This document shows, one piece after another, positions 44,056-54,644 of a stretch of DNA of 64,000 nucleotides. Position numbers and translations under genes: made by a program. Below the pieces are notes generated by a model. It saw nothing but the letters and a program-made list of their open reading frames with translations. It made no database searches and was not told the origin of the DNA. This stretch comes from Cyanodermella asteris (taxonomy: Eukaryota; Ascomycota; Lecanoromycetes; Ostropales; Stictidaceae): positions 209,827-273,826 of the forward strand of contig UYJD01000020.1 of assembly GCA_900618795.1 (NCBI GenBank). The letters are read 5' to 3'. Every line of letters begins with the position of its first letter. Within the stretch, counting starts at the first letter, position 1.

Positions 44056-45582
44056 ATGCAGAGCCTCCAGCGCCGCATGGGGCGCCTGCACGCCCGCTCC
44101 GCAGACGAGTCCGAGGTCGCCGTCATTCTCAAGACGTTCGACGACGTCGACAAGATGCTGGATGCCCTCATTGCGGCGAGTAGGTCATGGCGCGATGCTT
44201 GGAAGATGATCCTGAGGAAGCAGCAACTCGTGGCCGCCGAATTCGATACCCTATACCAACCAATCGCCGGGACGGGGCCTGACTATTCCGGCCCCCCTCA
44301 CGTCGAAACGCCCGACTATATTGCAAACAGAGCCATGAAGATGGCCAAGGAGTACGGGGAGCTCGAGACGGACATGATCCAGGAAATCAATGAAATGGAC
44401 CTGCGCGTCCTCAAACCGTGCGAGGACGCCAAAGCCAGTATACAGCCCCTCAAGAAGACGATTAAGAAGAGACTGGATCGCAAACTCGACTACGAAGGCG
44501 CTCAGCGTCGATACGACGGTTCCATGAAGAAGATTGGGCGTTCGGACAAGGAAAACATTGCCCTGAAAAAGTACGAGGCCGAACTGGTCAGGTGCAAGGA
44601 GGAATACCAGGCTGCGGATCACAAGATACGACAGTGCACCCCACCGGTGCTGCAGGGCGTCTTTTCGCTTCTTCCGTATGTTCTTGCGTCGCAGATCATC
44701 ATCCAGAACAACTTGCTTGGTCATTGCTATACCCAGATTTCGGAGTTCAGCACACAAGAGGGCTACCCGAATCCTGCGCCTGACTTTGCCGCTATTACTG
44801 AGGTATGGGAGGACGATGTTCGGGTGACTCGAGGACAGATAGAGGGGATGCGGATCTTATGCAAGGGTAAGACTGTAGGGATGCCTCTCAAGCAGCCCGT
44901 GACGCCGGAGGGCTCGGTCGGCCATCCCCGCCGTCCAAGCTACCAGAGTACGCCTTCGTTCCGTAGCGAGGTATCACCAGCGAGGAGCGACATCTCCTCC
45001 GTCACAGCCGTCTCTATACCGCCTTCCCCCAACATCAGCAACAAACCCACACCAAACATGGGCACGAAGCCGAGGTCGTCGGCGTCCATGTCCCCCGACT
45101 ACGAACACGGCCGAGGGAGGATGCTGAACGTTCCCTCACAAACCACACTCGCATTATCACAACCCAACTACGCCAGCCCGAATCAGGCATTAACGCCCGA
45201 CACTCTGTCCGGTCTCTCGCCTGCAGGGCCCAAAGCAGACTACTTCACCCGCGACAGACTCCTCTCAACCGGCTCCCAGCAATCAGCCGCATCCGTTGCC
45301 TCAGCGGTGACATCCCTCTCGACATCCCCCTCCGCACTAGCGATGGCAGCAGCAAAGAAGCAGCGGCCTCCACCTCCCCCGAAACCCAAACGCATTAACA
45401 GTGCGCCAGCAGTCTTTGTCACGGCTCTGTATGACTTTGGAGGACAGGGACATGGTGATTTGTCGTTCAAGGAGGGTGACAAGATCAGGGTGTTGAAACG
45501 GACGGACAGCACGCAGGACTGGTGGGAAGGAGAGTTGCATGGCACGAGGGGGAGCTTTCCAGCGAATTATGTGCAGGCGTAG
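44056..45582 (+). CDS. BAR and SH3 domain protein (Rvs167/Hob1 family)
   Basis: 508 residues from ATG 44056 (MQSLQRRMGRLHARSADES); the frame is open further upstream, but that part is leader. A BAR domain covers about residues 10-255: a helical region with KTFDDVDKMLDALIAASRSWRDAW, PLKKTIKKRLDRKLDYEGAQRRYD and LLPYVLASQIIIQNNLLGHCYTQI. A Ser/Pro-rich linker with KKQRPPPPPKPKR follows, then a C-terminal SH3 domain (about 449-506): ALYDF, DLSFKEGDKIRVL, WWEGEL and GSFPANYV, with all ligand-groove residues in place. Such proteins bind and bend membranes and connect to actin patches in endocytosis. Yeast Rvs167 and fission yeast Hob1 are the named relatives; which one is closer cannot be decided by eye. 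No introns needed. Confidence 0.93.
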   Translation: MQSLQRRMGRLHARSADESEVAVILKTFDDVDKMLDALIAASRSWRDAWKMILRKQQLVAAEFDTLYQPIAGTGPDYSGPPHVETPDYIANRAMKMAKEYGELETDMIQEINEMDLRVLKPCEDAKASIQPLKKTIKKRLDRKLDYEGAQRRYDGSMKKIGRSDKENIALKKYEAELVRCKEEYQAADHKIRQCTPPVLQGVFSLLPYVLASQIIIQNNLLGHCYTQISEFSTQEGYPNPAPDFAAITEVWEDDVRVTRGQIEGMRILCKGKTVGMPLKQPVTPEGSVGHPRRPSYQSTPSFRSEVSPARSDISSVTAVSIPPSPNISNKPTPNMGTKPRSSASMSPDYEHGRGRMLNVPSQTTLALSQPNYASPNQALTPDTLSGLSPAGPKADYFTRDRLLSTGSQQSAASVASAVTSLSTSPSALAMAAAKKQRPPPPPKPKRINSAPAVFVTALYDFGGQGHGDLSFKEGDKIRVLKRTDSTQDWWEGELHGTRGSFPANYVQA

Positions 45583-46858
45583 GAGACCAAAGTTGAGGTT
45601 GGAGGGAGGGAGAGGGAGGTGTGCCGTGTGAGTGGGTTGATGAGGCAGTTGGAAGAGCGTCCGCGATACCCTGGGGCGAACACAATTATACAGTTCGATT
45701 GTGCTTCGGACGTCGATGGTTTGGTGGATATAGACCCGGATCAAGGTGCTTGGGCTTACAAAAGAGTCATCTGTCATGAGTAACGACTGAACGAATTTTA
45801 TCACTAAACTCGCTTACCTCCCGTGCCCAATCGAACCCGAGCATGCTCGCTCGCTTATTGCCAACGTCGGGTGGCGGTCGTAGCATGGATCAGTGATCAT
45901 CGGTGCTAAAGTGCAAGCTTGGACAGCAAGTGTCAGTTCCACCGCGACCAGGGGGCGCTCAGTGTGGGCCGCACGCGAGGCACAAGCGTCTTCACTTCCA
46001 TCCATGTCAGCATCTTCAGAGCTTTGGCATAAAGGGGCAGGTGGAGCAGTTGGGAAGATGGGGTCGGTAAGTCTCTCGTCGGTCGGTTGGTCGACAGGAG
46101 AGGGAGGTTAAGTTGGTTGGTTGGTTGGTTGGTACCTCCTCAGACCATCAAATATCAAGCCCACCATCGAGACCACTTGGAAGCCAGGAAAAAACGGTCA
46201 AAAACTGGACGCTTGTTCGGTTGTCAGAACTACTCTTTCCGTCTTTCCCCCTTCCGAACAACGGCGGGAATTGTTTTTTTATTATCCATATTCGCGAGTA
46301 AGGAGGGCATGTGGGCCTTATCCTTTTCGCTCGAGACAATGCATTTTTTCCTCCCCCCCGTCTCTTTGTTCAAGAGTTCTTGTACAGTGCTGGGTATGAT
46401 ACACCGGTTGGATGCTTTACCAGCCAGGCGATCCAGTGCTTCAGATTGACTCTCCACCGAGTTTGATGCTGGAAGGCCTTCCCGTGATCGTGCAGAGGAA
46501 GGTTGGTCACGGCTGCGGAGGGGAGATATTGATGAACCGTCCCCCACAATAACGGTATCGCCTTCTCGACATCGCGAATGGTAAAATCGGATCGGTTTGG
46601 TAGTCTTTGACCTATTGAGCAGTACAAGAACAATCTCTCTCCATCTTGATACCGAGATACATGCTCATGATGAGTCTGCAGCGCCCGGCGAGTCTACGTT
46701 GTGTGTGTTGAAGTCGTTTTCATGAAGACCACCAGTGAGCAAATAAGAGCCTTCACAGCGATCGGAGGCCGGCAGTGGCGGCAAAATGAATTATAGCATG
46801 AAAACACTACGACAAAGAGGATCAGAATGGAGCGGAAAATACAAGAAAAGAGAGGAGC
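45583..46858. other. Intergenic region
   Basis: 1.3 kb between the BAR-SH3 gene and the tRNA. A (TTGG)n short repeat occupies about 46111-46132. No protein-coding signal recognised. Confidence 0.5.
46111..46132 (+). repeat. TTGG microsatellite
   Basis: Five to six tandem TTGG units. Simple repeat with no visible role. Confidence 0.75.
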
Positions 46859-46862
46859 AAAA
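46859..46862 (-). terminator. Pol III terminator of the tRNA
   Basis: Run of four T on the minus strand two bases after the discriminator base (reads ATCTTTTG). This is the standard RNA polymerase III stop. Confidence 0.7.
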
Positions 46863-46864
46863 GA

Positions 46865-46936
46865 TAGGCCTACTCGGAATCGAACCGAGTACGCAACGTT
46901 ATCAGCGCTGAATGATAACCAGTTCACCATAGGCCT
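46865..46936 (-). tRNA. tRNA-Ile, anticodon GAU
   Basis: 72 bases, no intron. On the minus strand: acceptor AGGCCTA pairs all seven with TAGGCCT; D stem GTGA/TCAT with loop ACTGGTTA; anticodon stem CAGCG/CGTTG with loop CTGATAA, so anticodon GAU; variable loop CGTA; T arm CTCGG-TTCGATT-CCGAG; discriminator A. Internal promoter boxes are good: A box TGGTGAACTGG, B box GGTTCGATTCC. The tRNA would read the codon AUC as isoleucine. Eukaryotic nuclear genomes normally read Ile codons with AAU (inosine) and UAU and avoid GAU, so the decoding identity is unusual. The fold itself leaves little doubt that it is a tRNA gene or a very recent derivative. Confidence 0.9.
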
Positions 46937-48297
46937 TGGAAGCTTGTCTTGTGCTGCTCGTGGTAGAATTGCGTCCTAGGACTGTATATATCGTTTGGGT
47001 CGTGCGGCCGTTGGTAGGGATGCGGACGGGTGACTCATTTTCAACCAGCGGACCACGGGTGGGCCTTGCACCGAGCAAAGAGACAAGAACCCGTTGTCCA
47101 GCACTGTCTTCCTAAGCTTGATATCCGCGTTGGCAGTCTCGTGTGTATTCGGTGGTTACTCGTCTCCGCTTGCAGAGCCGGCCGCTCGAGGCCGCATCAT
47201 TCTAGCCTCAGTCGTCCTGTCTGGCTAGTGAAGACCACGCCAGCACCGTCCGAGACAGAATGCATGCGGCAGGCTCGAGATACATCGAGGTGACTGCTGA
47301 AGCTCCACAAGTGCTCATCGAGAGAAGTTTCGGATTGAACGGAAGGCCGTATCGTGTTCGCAGCGAACGTGAACAACAAACGGGCCGAAGTCCATCTGCT
47401 AACATCGGCCTGAACTTGTCAAGTACAATTTGAAAGCCTGTGTCCATGTCGACGTACATATGAGTGATACGCGAATGACAATGGGCCCATGTCGCACATT
47501 GGGCTAACACCATAGCGTGGGCCGTGTCTGGCTGCTCTTCCATTTATTCAAAGATGCCCGAAAGTCGCCTCGACAGCCCATGTTTCGTTCCACAGTCCCA
47601 CGAAAGCGGCTTTACCTCAGCTGCAACGATCACAGCTGGCTGAATCTCCAGGTATGGCTTCCTACCCGCACCTTTCTATCGCAAGGAGGCGTGCGAAACA
47701 AGATGATCGGTCAGCCTATGTATGGCGACGATCTGGAATTGTTCCGCATTCGCGATGTTCATCAATATTGAAAAGCTGACCGACAAGTGAAGGACGTGAT
47801 CGTGCTGGCCTCTCTGCTAACAGGGGCTGACCCAGGCAAACGAGGCGTAAAAAGGAGAGAGAGAACTGAGTGAACCGTGCTCGGCAGTGGTATATCGTCT
47901 GCGCTAGTGAGGCATGACTAATGATCGCGATGCTTCATGTTGGACAGATTCTCGACTTCAAGCGCACCACACCAGGACTGCTATACGAGAATTCAAATTC
48001 ACGACGAGAGCAGCAGAGATACCACACAAGACAGACCATCGACTACGATCGTCAATGAAGCACACTGGATTGATCCAACTGGGCACGATTGCCGTGCCCG
48101 CATTCAGAAAGCATAAAGTCATGACCACTGCTGTTTGGAGATTCGAATCTACTGACATTGCTCTACGAAAGGTGAAATCTGACTCCTCACGATTCCCCTA
48201 GCTCCGAATTCGGCGATTCTTTCTACTCGAAACCTGCGTCGCACATCATTTGCACTTCTCGGTCCATCAAGCACACGATCATTTTGCCATGAATGCC
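46937..48297. other. Intergenic region, no gene recognised
   Basis: 1.4 kb upstream of the tRNA and downstream of the decayed paralogue. Frames under 115 codons, none recognisable. Confidence 0.5.
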
Positions 48298-49509
48298 TCA
48301 GTGCAATTCTTTAACGGCCTTACGCATAGCTTTGCCATTCTGATTCAACCATTCCCTATCACGATCGATGACATACTCGAATCGCTTCGCAATTTCTTCT
48401 GTCTATCAGGCGTCAGCATGGTCCAGATCTCGGCGCAAATGGAAACACCTTCCGCTTTCTCGGCGGTCTTGCGTGCCTCAATGCATCTTTGAAGCGCATG
48501 ACAGAGCTTCATCGCTATATTTGCATCTGCTGATGGCTAAATTTGTCTCCAAGCCCTCATTTGTAAGTTGTACTCTTCGATGAGCTCTTCATCGTCGTCA
48601 GTATTGGCTTGAGGTTGGAGCATTTTGACGTCTGCAATGCAATAACTTGCCTTGCTGCTGCTTCCCAAATCATAGTGACCCTGCTCTAGGTATCCTACTG
48701 TGTGTCTGAAGCTGGCAGCGTGGCTGCCGGCGCCGAGGTTGCCAAAACTTGCAGCAACGTCCCGGATCGCCCTTCCCTGTCTAGCAGCTGTGCTCACCTG
48801 GTTCTGGATGTCTTGACTTTCGTTGAAACCAATCTCGGGATGGGTTACGGCATACAATGCCATGCAATGCACAAGGAACGATTGTTGGTCCACGAAAATT
48901 TACAAACTTTCCAGGTTTTCTCAACTTTTTGGACCTCTGCTGGAAAACCCAGACTCAGTGCTCTCAACGGGTGTGATACAATTGTTGCCAGCTGCGAGTT
49001 GACAGCTCGTCGGTTGGCAGTCCAGGCCACATGACTGATCGCAATCTCAAGAATGTGCTCGTGACCCGGGTCTGAAGAGCTGAACACGGCTGCAATGATT
49101 ACACCAAGCCAGTCAGCTGCACCCGAGTCAGCCACGCCACCGTACGAAACAACATTCTTCATAAGGTTAGGAAGCTCATTTCTGAATCTTTGCATGCACT
49201 CAGACTTTGCATCGTCGCCTGCCCAGAGCTCTCGTGCTGCAACTGCGAAGAATCCCAACTGACGGCCGCGAGCGAAAGGGGCATCGGTCCTTGCGCTGTA
49301 AATCTAGCGAGTTGGTTCTCAGCATACTCAGTAAGGACCCTGCGCAGCTGGTCATTGCTTTGCATTGAGCTGGGCGGTGGATCTATTTGTCCTTTCGATG
49401 TGGTGTTGATTTGTGAGGAGTTTATTGTCCTGCGAGATGTTGTTGCGTTAAAGTACTGACATTGGGCAATAACAAAGGTGAAAGGTCCATAGAGACGTGA
49501 GACTTGCAA
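48298..49509 (-). pseudogene. Decayed tandem paralogue of the gene at 49809-50969
   Basis: Read in order on the minus strand, three frame segments match the neighbour: DPPPSSMQSNDQLRRVLTE...NQLARF; then GRQLGFFAVAARELWAG and DWLGVIIAAVFSSSDP (neighbour: GYKLGMFAIAARAAE, DWLGVLIAAVLTGSE); then QGRAIRDVAASFGNLG (neighbour: RGLSIRDIAASVNQLK). The C-terminal exon after a matching intron (GTGTTT..GACAG, branch GCTGAC) gives RFEYVIDRDREWLNQNGKAM, like YDYVKELERRQDFLNQ, with a stop at 48298. Breaks: frame slips near 49315 and 48890 and an in-frame TAG near 48537 after MRAWRQI. It was once a full copy of about 370 residues and is now not translatable as one. Family function unknown; divergence from its neighbour is already high, so duplication preceded the decay. 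Confidence 0.7.
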
Positions 49510-49808
49510 GAACTATCACTATCGACATTCATACACTTTTTAAAGTGCCGATAGCTTGACAATCGCAAGAGCCACCACTAGCAAGCTGAGAGGGCATCAA
49601 CCCGAGCAACCATCCTGGTTGAAAGATTGTGGCAATCAGACAGCAGATGCCTTCCTGCGTTCTGTACAACCGTGCCTTGATTTCAGCAATATTTCTAGGT
49701 CCCATCCCAGACACCTGCGCTTGGCGCTAACCGAGCTCACCGGGCTTCACCGACCATAGAAAAGCCTGGTACCGACCTTATTGCCTTGCTTGGCCCCAGG
49801 CGAACCCT

Positions 49809-50969
49809 CTACATCATCGGGTACAGACGATTGAATGCCTTCCATTTTTTGGCTGCGTCTTTCAGCATGTCAATGTTGCACTGGTTCAAAAAATCTTGTC
49901 TGCGTTCGAGCTCCTTGACCTGAATTCGTCAGTCCGGCACGACGAGCATGTGAAATGGCATCTAGCTTACATAATCATAGGCATTTGACCTCTCATTTAT
50001 GCAGTCTTTGAGTCTTACCACTGCATTCTCAACCCATTTCGGAGCGTCCAACTCTTCGGTACCCTCATTCCATTTTCGTTGTTGCGCGTGGCAGTCATCA
50101 AGGAATTTATCATGATTGGTCTCGGACATCTGATCGATAGGACCTGACAGCAGTTCCAGACACGAGTATTTGCTACTACTGGATGAATCCGGCTGAAACT
50201 CGCTTGTCTCCAGGTGACAGCAGACAGGCCCAAACAGGTCCTTAAACCTTGATGGCTTAAGCTGATTAACCGATGCTGCGATATCCCGGATTGATAGTCC
50301 TCGTCGGATTTGGATTTTAACCTCCTTCCAAAGCCATTGGTAGTCTTCAGCAGCGACGCTCCTGTCGATTACGGCGTGCATCGCTATGCGTGGAATGATC
50401 ATCTCCAGAAACTGGCGAAGCAATTCGCAACGGTTCCAGGCATCTTCGACCTTGTCCCTTGCCCCCGGCGCAAGCTCAGCCAGGAATGCCAACGCCATCC
50501 CACCGAAGTCGAGACTGAGGTCAAGGCGATTTGCTCCGAATGTCACAAAATGTACGGCGGTCATCGTGTTGCGCTCGGAACCTGTCAGTACAGCCGCAAT
50601 CAGGACGCCGAGCCAGTCTACAACATGGAAACAGTCCGCTTTTCGCATCTCGTCTTCGTGGTATTTGGTCAGCCAGCTCATCACGGCCGATGGTGCGCTG
50701 GGGTCGGTCTCGGCCGCCCGCGCGGCAATGGCAAACATTCCCAGCTTGTAACCGCGATCGAGGATTGGATATTCGTGTTTCGCAAAGCTGGCGACTTGGT
50801 CGCGGGCGCACTTCAACTGCAACTCGGTCGAGGGCGGCAGTTCGTCGGGCAGCGAACTGCTCACGTCCTCGCCAGAGGAGTTGTGCGCTGGAAATGCTTG
50901 AGCGCGCTTGGGGTCCGGTTGCGTAGGTGTCTCGGGGTCGACATCCAAGCTCCGTTTCAGGGCAGACAT
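49809..50969 (-). CDS. Unrecognised protein, intact member of a tandem pair
   Basis: Two exons, 50969-49971 and 49919-49809, with a 51 bp intron (GTAAGC donor, ACTGAC branch, TTCAG acceptor), giving 369 residues. Start at MSALKRSLDVDPETPTQ; the frame is open upstream to 51176, but that stretch is leader-like. The first 50 residues are polar with a possible basic nuclear signal (PDPKRAQ); the rest is predicted helical with no transmembrane or signal segment. Conserved between this protein and its decayed neighbour: the GYKLGMFAIAARAA block, DWLGVLIAAVL, RGLSIRDIAAS and the C-terminal helix YDYVKELERRQDFLNQ. I do not recognise the family. The pair is oriented head to tail, with the NRPS and RSC4-like genes next to it on the same strand; whether that matters is unknown. 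Confidence 0.72.
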
Positions 50970-51741
50970 TTCGATTTGGGTCAAGAACCGGTATCGGATC
51001 TGGCTGAATAGGAAGACGGCAGGGGTTTTTTTAGTGGACAGACAGTGACTCGAGCTGACACGAGAAGCGTGACGATGTCGACAGCCTGGCAAGAAACCGA
51101 CTTTGCTGGGTGGTGGCAGGTCAGAACAGGGGAGAGAGAGAGAAATCAGCTGGTGGATCTCAATTGAAAGCCCCATCGCCTGTCACGTGCCCAGATATTG
51201 GTAAAGATACGGCGGCAGGAGGTCAATCATAACTGAGCCCGCAAATAGGATAGGTGAGGCCCTGGTGAGTTGGAATATGCTCACGCACGAGTCCTTGCTC
51301 GGGGCGCTTGATACATGGCAGTGGTTGTCAATTGAACGTACCTCGAATACTCCAACACCAGTAGCTAAGTACATGGCTCTACCACTATCCACGAATTCAC
51401 CCGTAGAGCCAGTCACAGAAGTAGCATTCAAAGGAGGAGAAGACCTCGTGCGCAACCACTTCTGTTGGCCCGCCTTGAGCGCCCTGAGTTTGAAGACATT
51501 TATACATCCAAGACCGCGGCCGGTCAAAGCTTGAACCCAGCTGTGCTCATAGCGCGAAAAGACATCCATGCATAAAAATCGTGAAGCCCAATTCCAGTGT
51601 CCTCTATAGCCTCGCAAGGCACGCGACCACCGCCATGGGCCTATGGAATCCTGAAACTCCATCTCCAGCAGTCAGTTGATACCACAAACACGACGGAGCG
51701 CGCATCAGATCGCCCTTCCCAGTCCCAAATAGCGTGTTCCC
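50970..51741. other. Intergenic region, no gene supported
   Basis: A 159-codon minus-strand frame (51183-51662) is open but has no family features and no codon pattern like its neighbours. The leader of the 50969 gene lies at the left end. Confidence 0.5.
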
Positions 51742-54171
51742 CTAAGCCCTCTCTCTGTAAATAAACAAAGTGTACTTTTCGAAATCAACATCAACCGCGT
51801 TCCCAACTTTCGGAGCGCCCCTCGCCGGGCCAGCCAACATCCAGACCTCAACCCGGTTGATCTGGCCTTCCATCAGTGGTAGGTCGTACACTGGTCGTCC
51901 TGGCTCGACTTCGTCCAAGTGACGGCGATACTGCTCCTGGACCGTCGCCATTTTGTGGCCTTGAAGCGTGACGCCGACTTTTGTGGCGCGGTTTTGACTC
52001 GTCAGGTCGGTGGTCTTGATGGTGGGCGCGACGCGGATGAAGTTGTGAGCATGGGGCACGGTGAATGTGAAGGATTGTTGGGTTAGGTGCTCGGATGGGA
52101 GGAAGGTGTAGGCGGGCTTGTCGGGATCTTGGACGGAAGGGTGGGCCACTACATCGAGGGATTGGATTAGGGCGTCGGCTGCGGCTAGGGACTGTTAGAT
52201 TTGCATTACTTCGAAAAGGACGATAGGATCGAGCTTACTCTTGCCTGCTGGTCTGACACGATTGTCGAAGACACCCGTAGGATGTGATGAGTAGTACGGA
52301 GCTGCAGGAGGATAGGGGCTTGCGCTCGTCCGAGCCGCGATAGCTGGAGGCGGCATTCCGACAGCCGGATGGCCATTCGACATCCCGTTCAGCTCTGAGG
52401 CTGGGAGGCTCGGGGTTGATATCTCTGGCTTCACCCCATTTGTGGCGAGAGGTGGGGATAGTGACATACCAACTGGCGTCGGTGTGTGGCCGTCCGGAGC
52501 AGCAGCACTACTAGGCCGACCTGGCACATGGGTGACTGATTTGATCATTTCTTGCTGCCTCTTGAGAGCTTCAGTATCAACAGTAACGCTGGCAGGGGTC
52601 GGTTTCGGGCCGACGGTCAGTGTGATCCTTGGATTCGCCGCTGCTGCTGGCTCCGGGGTACGTGTCGACATGTTCAGCTTGACTTTGGGCCGGTTCGGAT
52701 CGGGTATCACTGCTTTCGCCTCTGCAACTCGCTTGTTGAAATGTCTCTCCAGTTGCCCCGCAAGGACCGAGATCTCACTACCATCTTCGTTGTAGGTTCG
52801 AGCGTTGCGCCAAATGTATCCGACCTGATGCTCAAAGTCCGCCCATGTCTTCATAAGGCTCACACCCGTCGGCTCTGCGTGTCCCTGCTTGCCGACCGCC
52901 TTCTTCTTAAGGCCATTTAAACTTTCGGGGTTCTTAATGGTCTGATAGTAGTCTTTCAGAGCTCGAGAAGGAAGTTGAAGGAAGTTTCCTGCGATCAGCT
53001 CGCCATCGTCGTTCTTGAGTTCACTAAGCTCATTCAATATCTGTTCCTGAGCCTGTTGGAATGTCTTCCCCGAAAAGTCGTTCTTCACTGACTGTGCTGG
53101 CGCTACAGGTGTTTGGCCGTCGCGTGGGTTGGGATCTTTCGGGCTGCGAAGCTTGAGTGCTCGTTTCGGTCTCTCGAGGTTCTGCTGCGGAGCTGAAATA
53201 GGGGTCGGCGTTGGAGGTGGTAACGGCCTTGAGAACACGGCCTGGTTGGGAATGATCTCTCCTGGCAGAGGTGTAGGCAGGGCTGTATAGTTCGGATCTG
53301 CGTATGCTGGGTTGATCTCTTTGAACTGGTTGGAAACTAGCTTGCGGATCTTCTCTGCATCGTTGTGAACCTCTGAGTTCTTTTCATTGAAGGTCTTTGC
53401 ATTCGATATCATGCGCTTGAGGTCCGCCTCGATGGCAGACATGTGTGGGTATTCATAGCGTCTCAGCTTCTCCTGTAGTCACCATATCAGCATCCACTTG
53501 TTCGTACAGTCCGAGCTGTACCCAGAATCGCTCAATCGAGCAGGCACCGTCTCACGTACCTCGATAGTCTCTAAAGCAATAGGTAATTGTATGACTTGGT
53601 AATACTCCGGAATCTCGTTCTGCAAATGGTCAACTCTTCGATCCTGGTATCGAATAGCTCCTCGACAACATACAGGGTCTGGCAGGACGTGGAAATGCGT
53701 CGCGATTAAGTGGTCCCTAGTTCCAGCATCAGCGCCCGTTCATTCTCGCTCGGTATCACGTTTGTCCTCCTCTTGAATCGATCCAATTTGACGTACTGCT
53801 TGTCCCTCGAGCTCTTCAACTTCTCCAGAAACTCCAAGCCCTGCTGGGTCGTGCGCTCAGGCGTCTCCGTTGCATTGGCGATGATTTGCTATACAAACGA
53901 TCAGTTCCAGGAAACCTCAAAAAACAGGAAAAAGGTAAGCATGTCCAAAGGAAGCCGTGAGTGACTTGCGCAGGCATCACGAGCGCATGTGTATAGTCTC
54001 GCACGAGCCGCAACAGCTTTCTGATAATTGTCCGTCGCAGTGTTCCCGCGCAGCTCCTTGAATGCTCCTTTGCGTGGGTAGTCAACTTACGTCGGGCCCT
54101 CTGCGGCGCTTGCTGTCGGGAGTGTCAATGTTGGCGATGGAGCCGTGCACGGCCTTGCGCTTCAAAGACAT
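51742..54171 (-). CDS. RSC4: RSC4-like tandem bromodomain subunit of the RSC remodelling complex
   Basis: Six inferred exons: 54171-54091, 53888-53797, 53716-53674, 53619-53560, 53472-52239 and 52184-51742, about 650 residues. All joins keep frame and use GT-AG. The first bromodomain is built across exons 2-5: GLEFLEKLK..., HLIATHFHVLPDP+NEIPEYYQVIQLPIALETIE+EKLRRYEYP, ending DLKRMISNAKTFNEKNSEVHNDA. The second (FLQLPSRALKDYYQTIKNPESL ... VGYIWRNARTYNEDGSEI) follows after a basic linker. Bromodomains bind acetyl-lysine on histone tails; each here has the Asn of the NA/YN motif. A Pro/Ser-rich region and the fungal C-terminal domain (VEVWMLAGPARGAPKVG...LFIYRERA) complete the protein, as in Rsc4. 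Intron 1 (54090-53889) is long and may hide one more small exon. Confidence 0.85.
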
Positions 54172-54644
54172 GGTCGCTGCTATGAGCGGCGGCGGCGGCG
54201 AGCGCGATTTGGCAGCTGGTCAGTCTTCGGCGCGAAGCTATCTCGTTCCCTTCTGCTCGACTTGCGAGTTGCGGCGCGTCACTGGGAACGAATGGAGGAA
54301 TGCGCTCCGCACGTGGACGGCGGAGCAAAGTTTGTCCGATCCGTCGAGCTGGCACGACAGCTATGACTAGCAGCTTGCTTTACAATGACTGCCTTCATCC
54401 ATCGACGAGCTGCACGCTAAGTCCGCTGGAGGCAACAACTTGTTGAAGCCTAAAAGCCCATAGTTTACATTCCATGTAGCATCACTGAAGAGGTAAAACT
54501 AGTGCTCTGGTGATCTAGACGAGGTTGCGAATTGTACATCTCGAATTAGATCATTTGTTGCTTTTTACGCGGACAGAATGATACAGAGCAAATATTCAAG
54601 TGTTCTATCACATATAGCGTCAACCATGTCAGTTGTCTCTTCAA
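54172..54644. other. Spacer between the NRPS 3' end and the RSC4-like start
   Basis: 473 bases. Holds the RSC4-like promoter and the NRPS 3' end; AT-richer around 54480-54640. Nothing else seen. Confidence 0.5.

Noticed and set aside
51183-51662. 159-codon minus-strand ORF beside the RSC4-like gene
   Set aside because: No family, no codon bias, no splice context.
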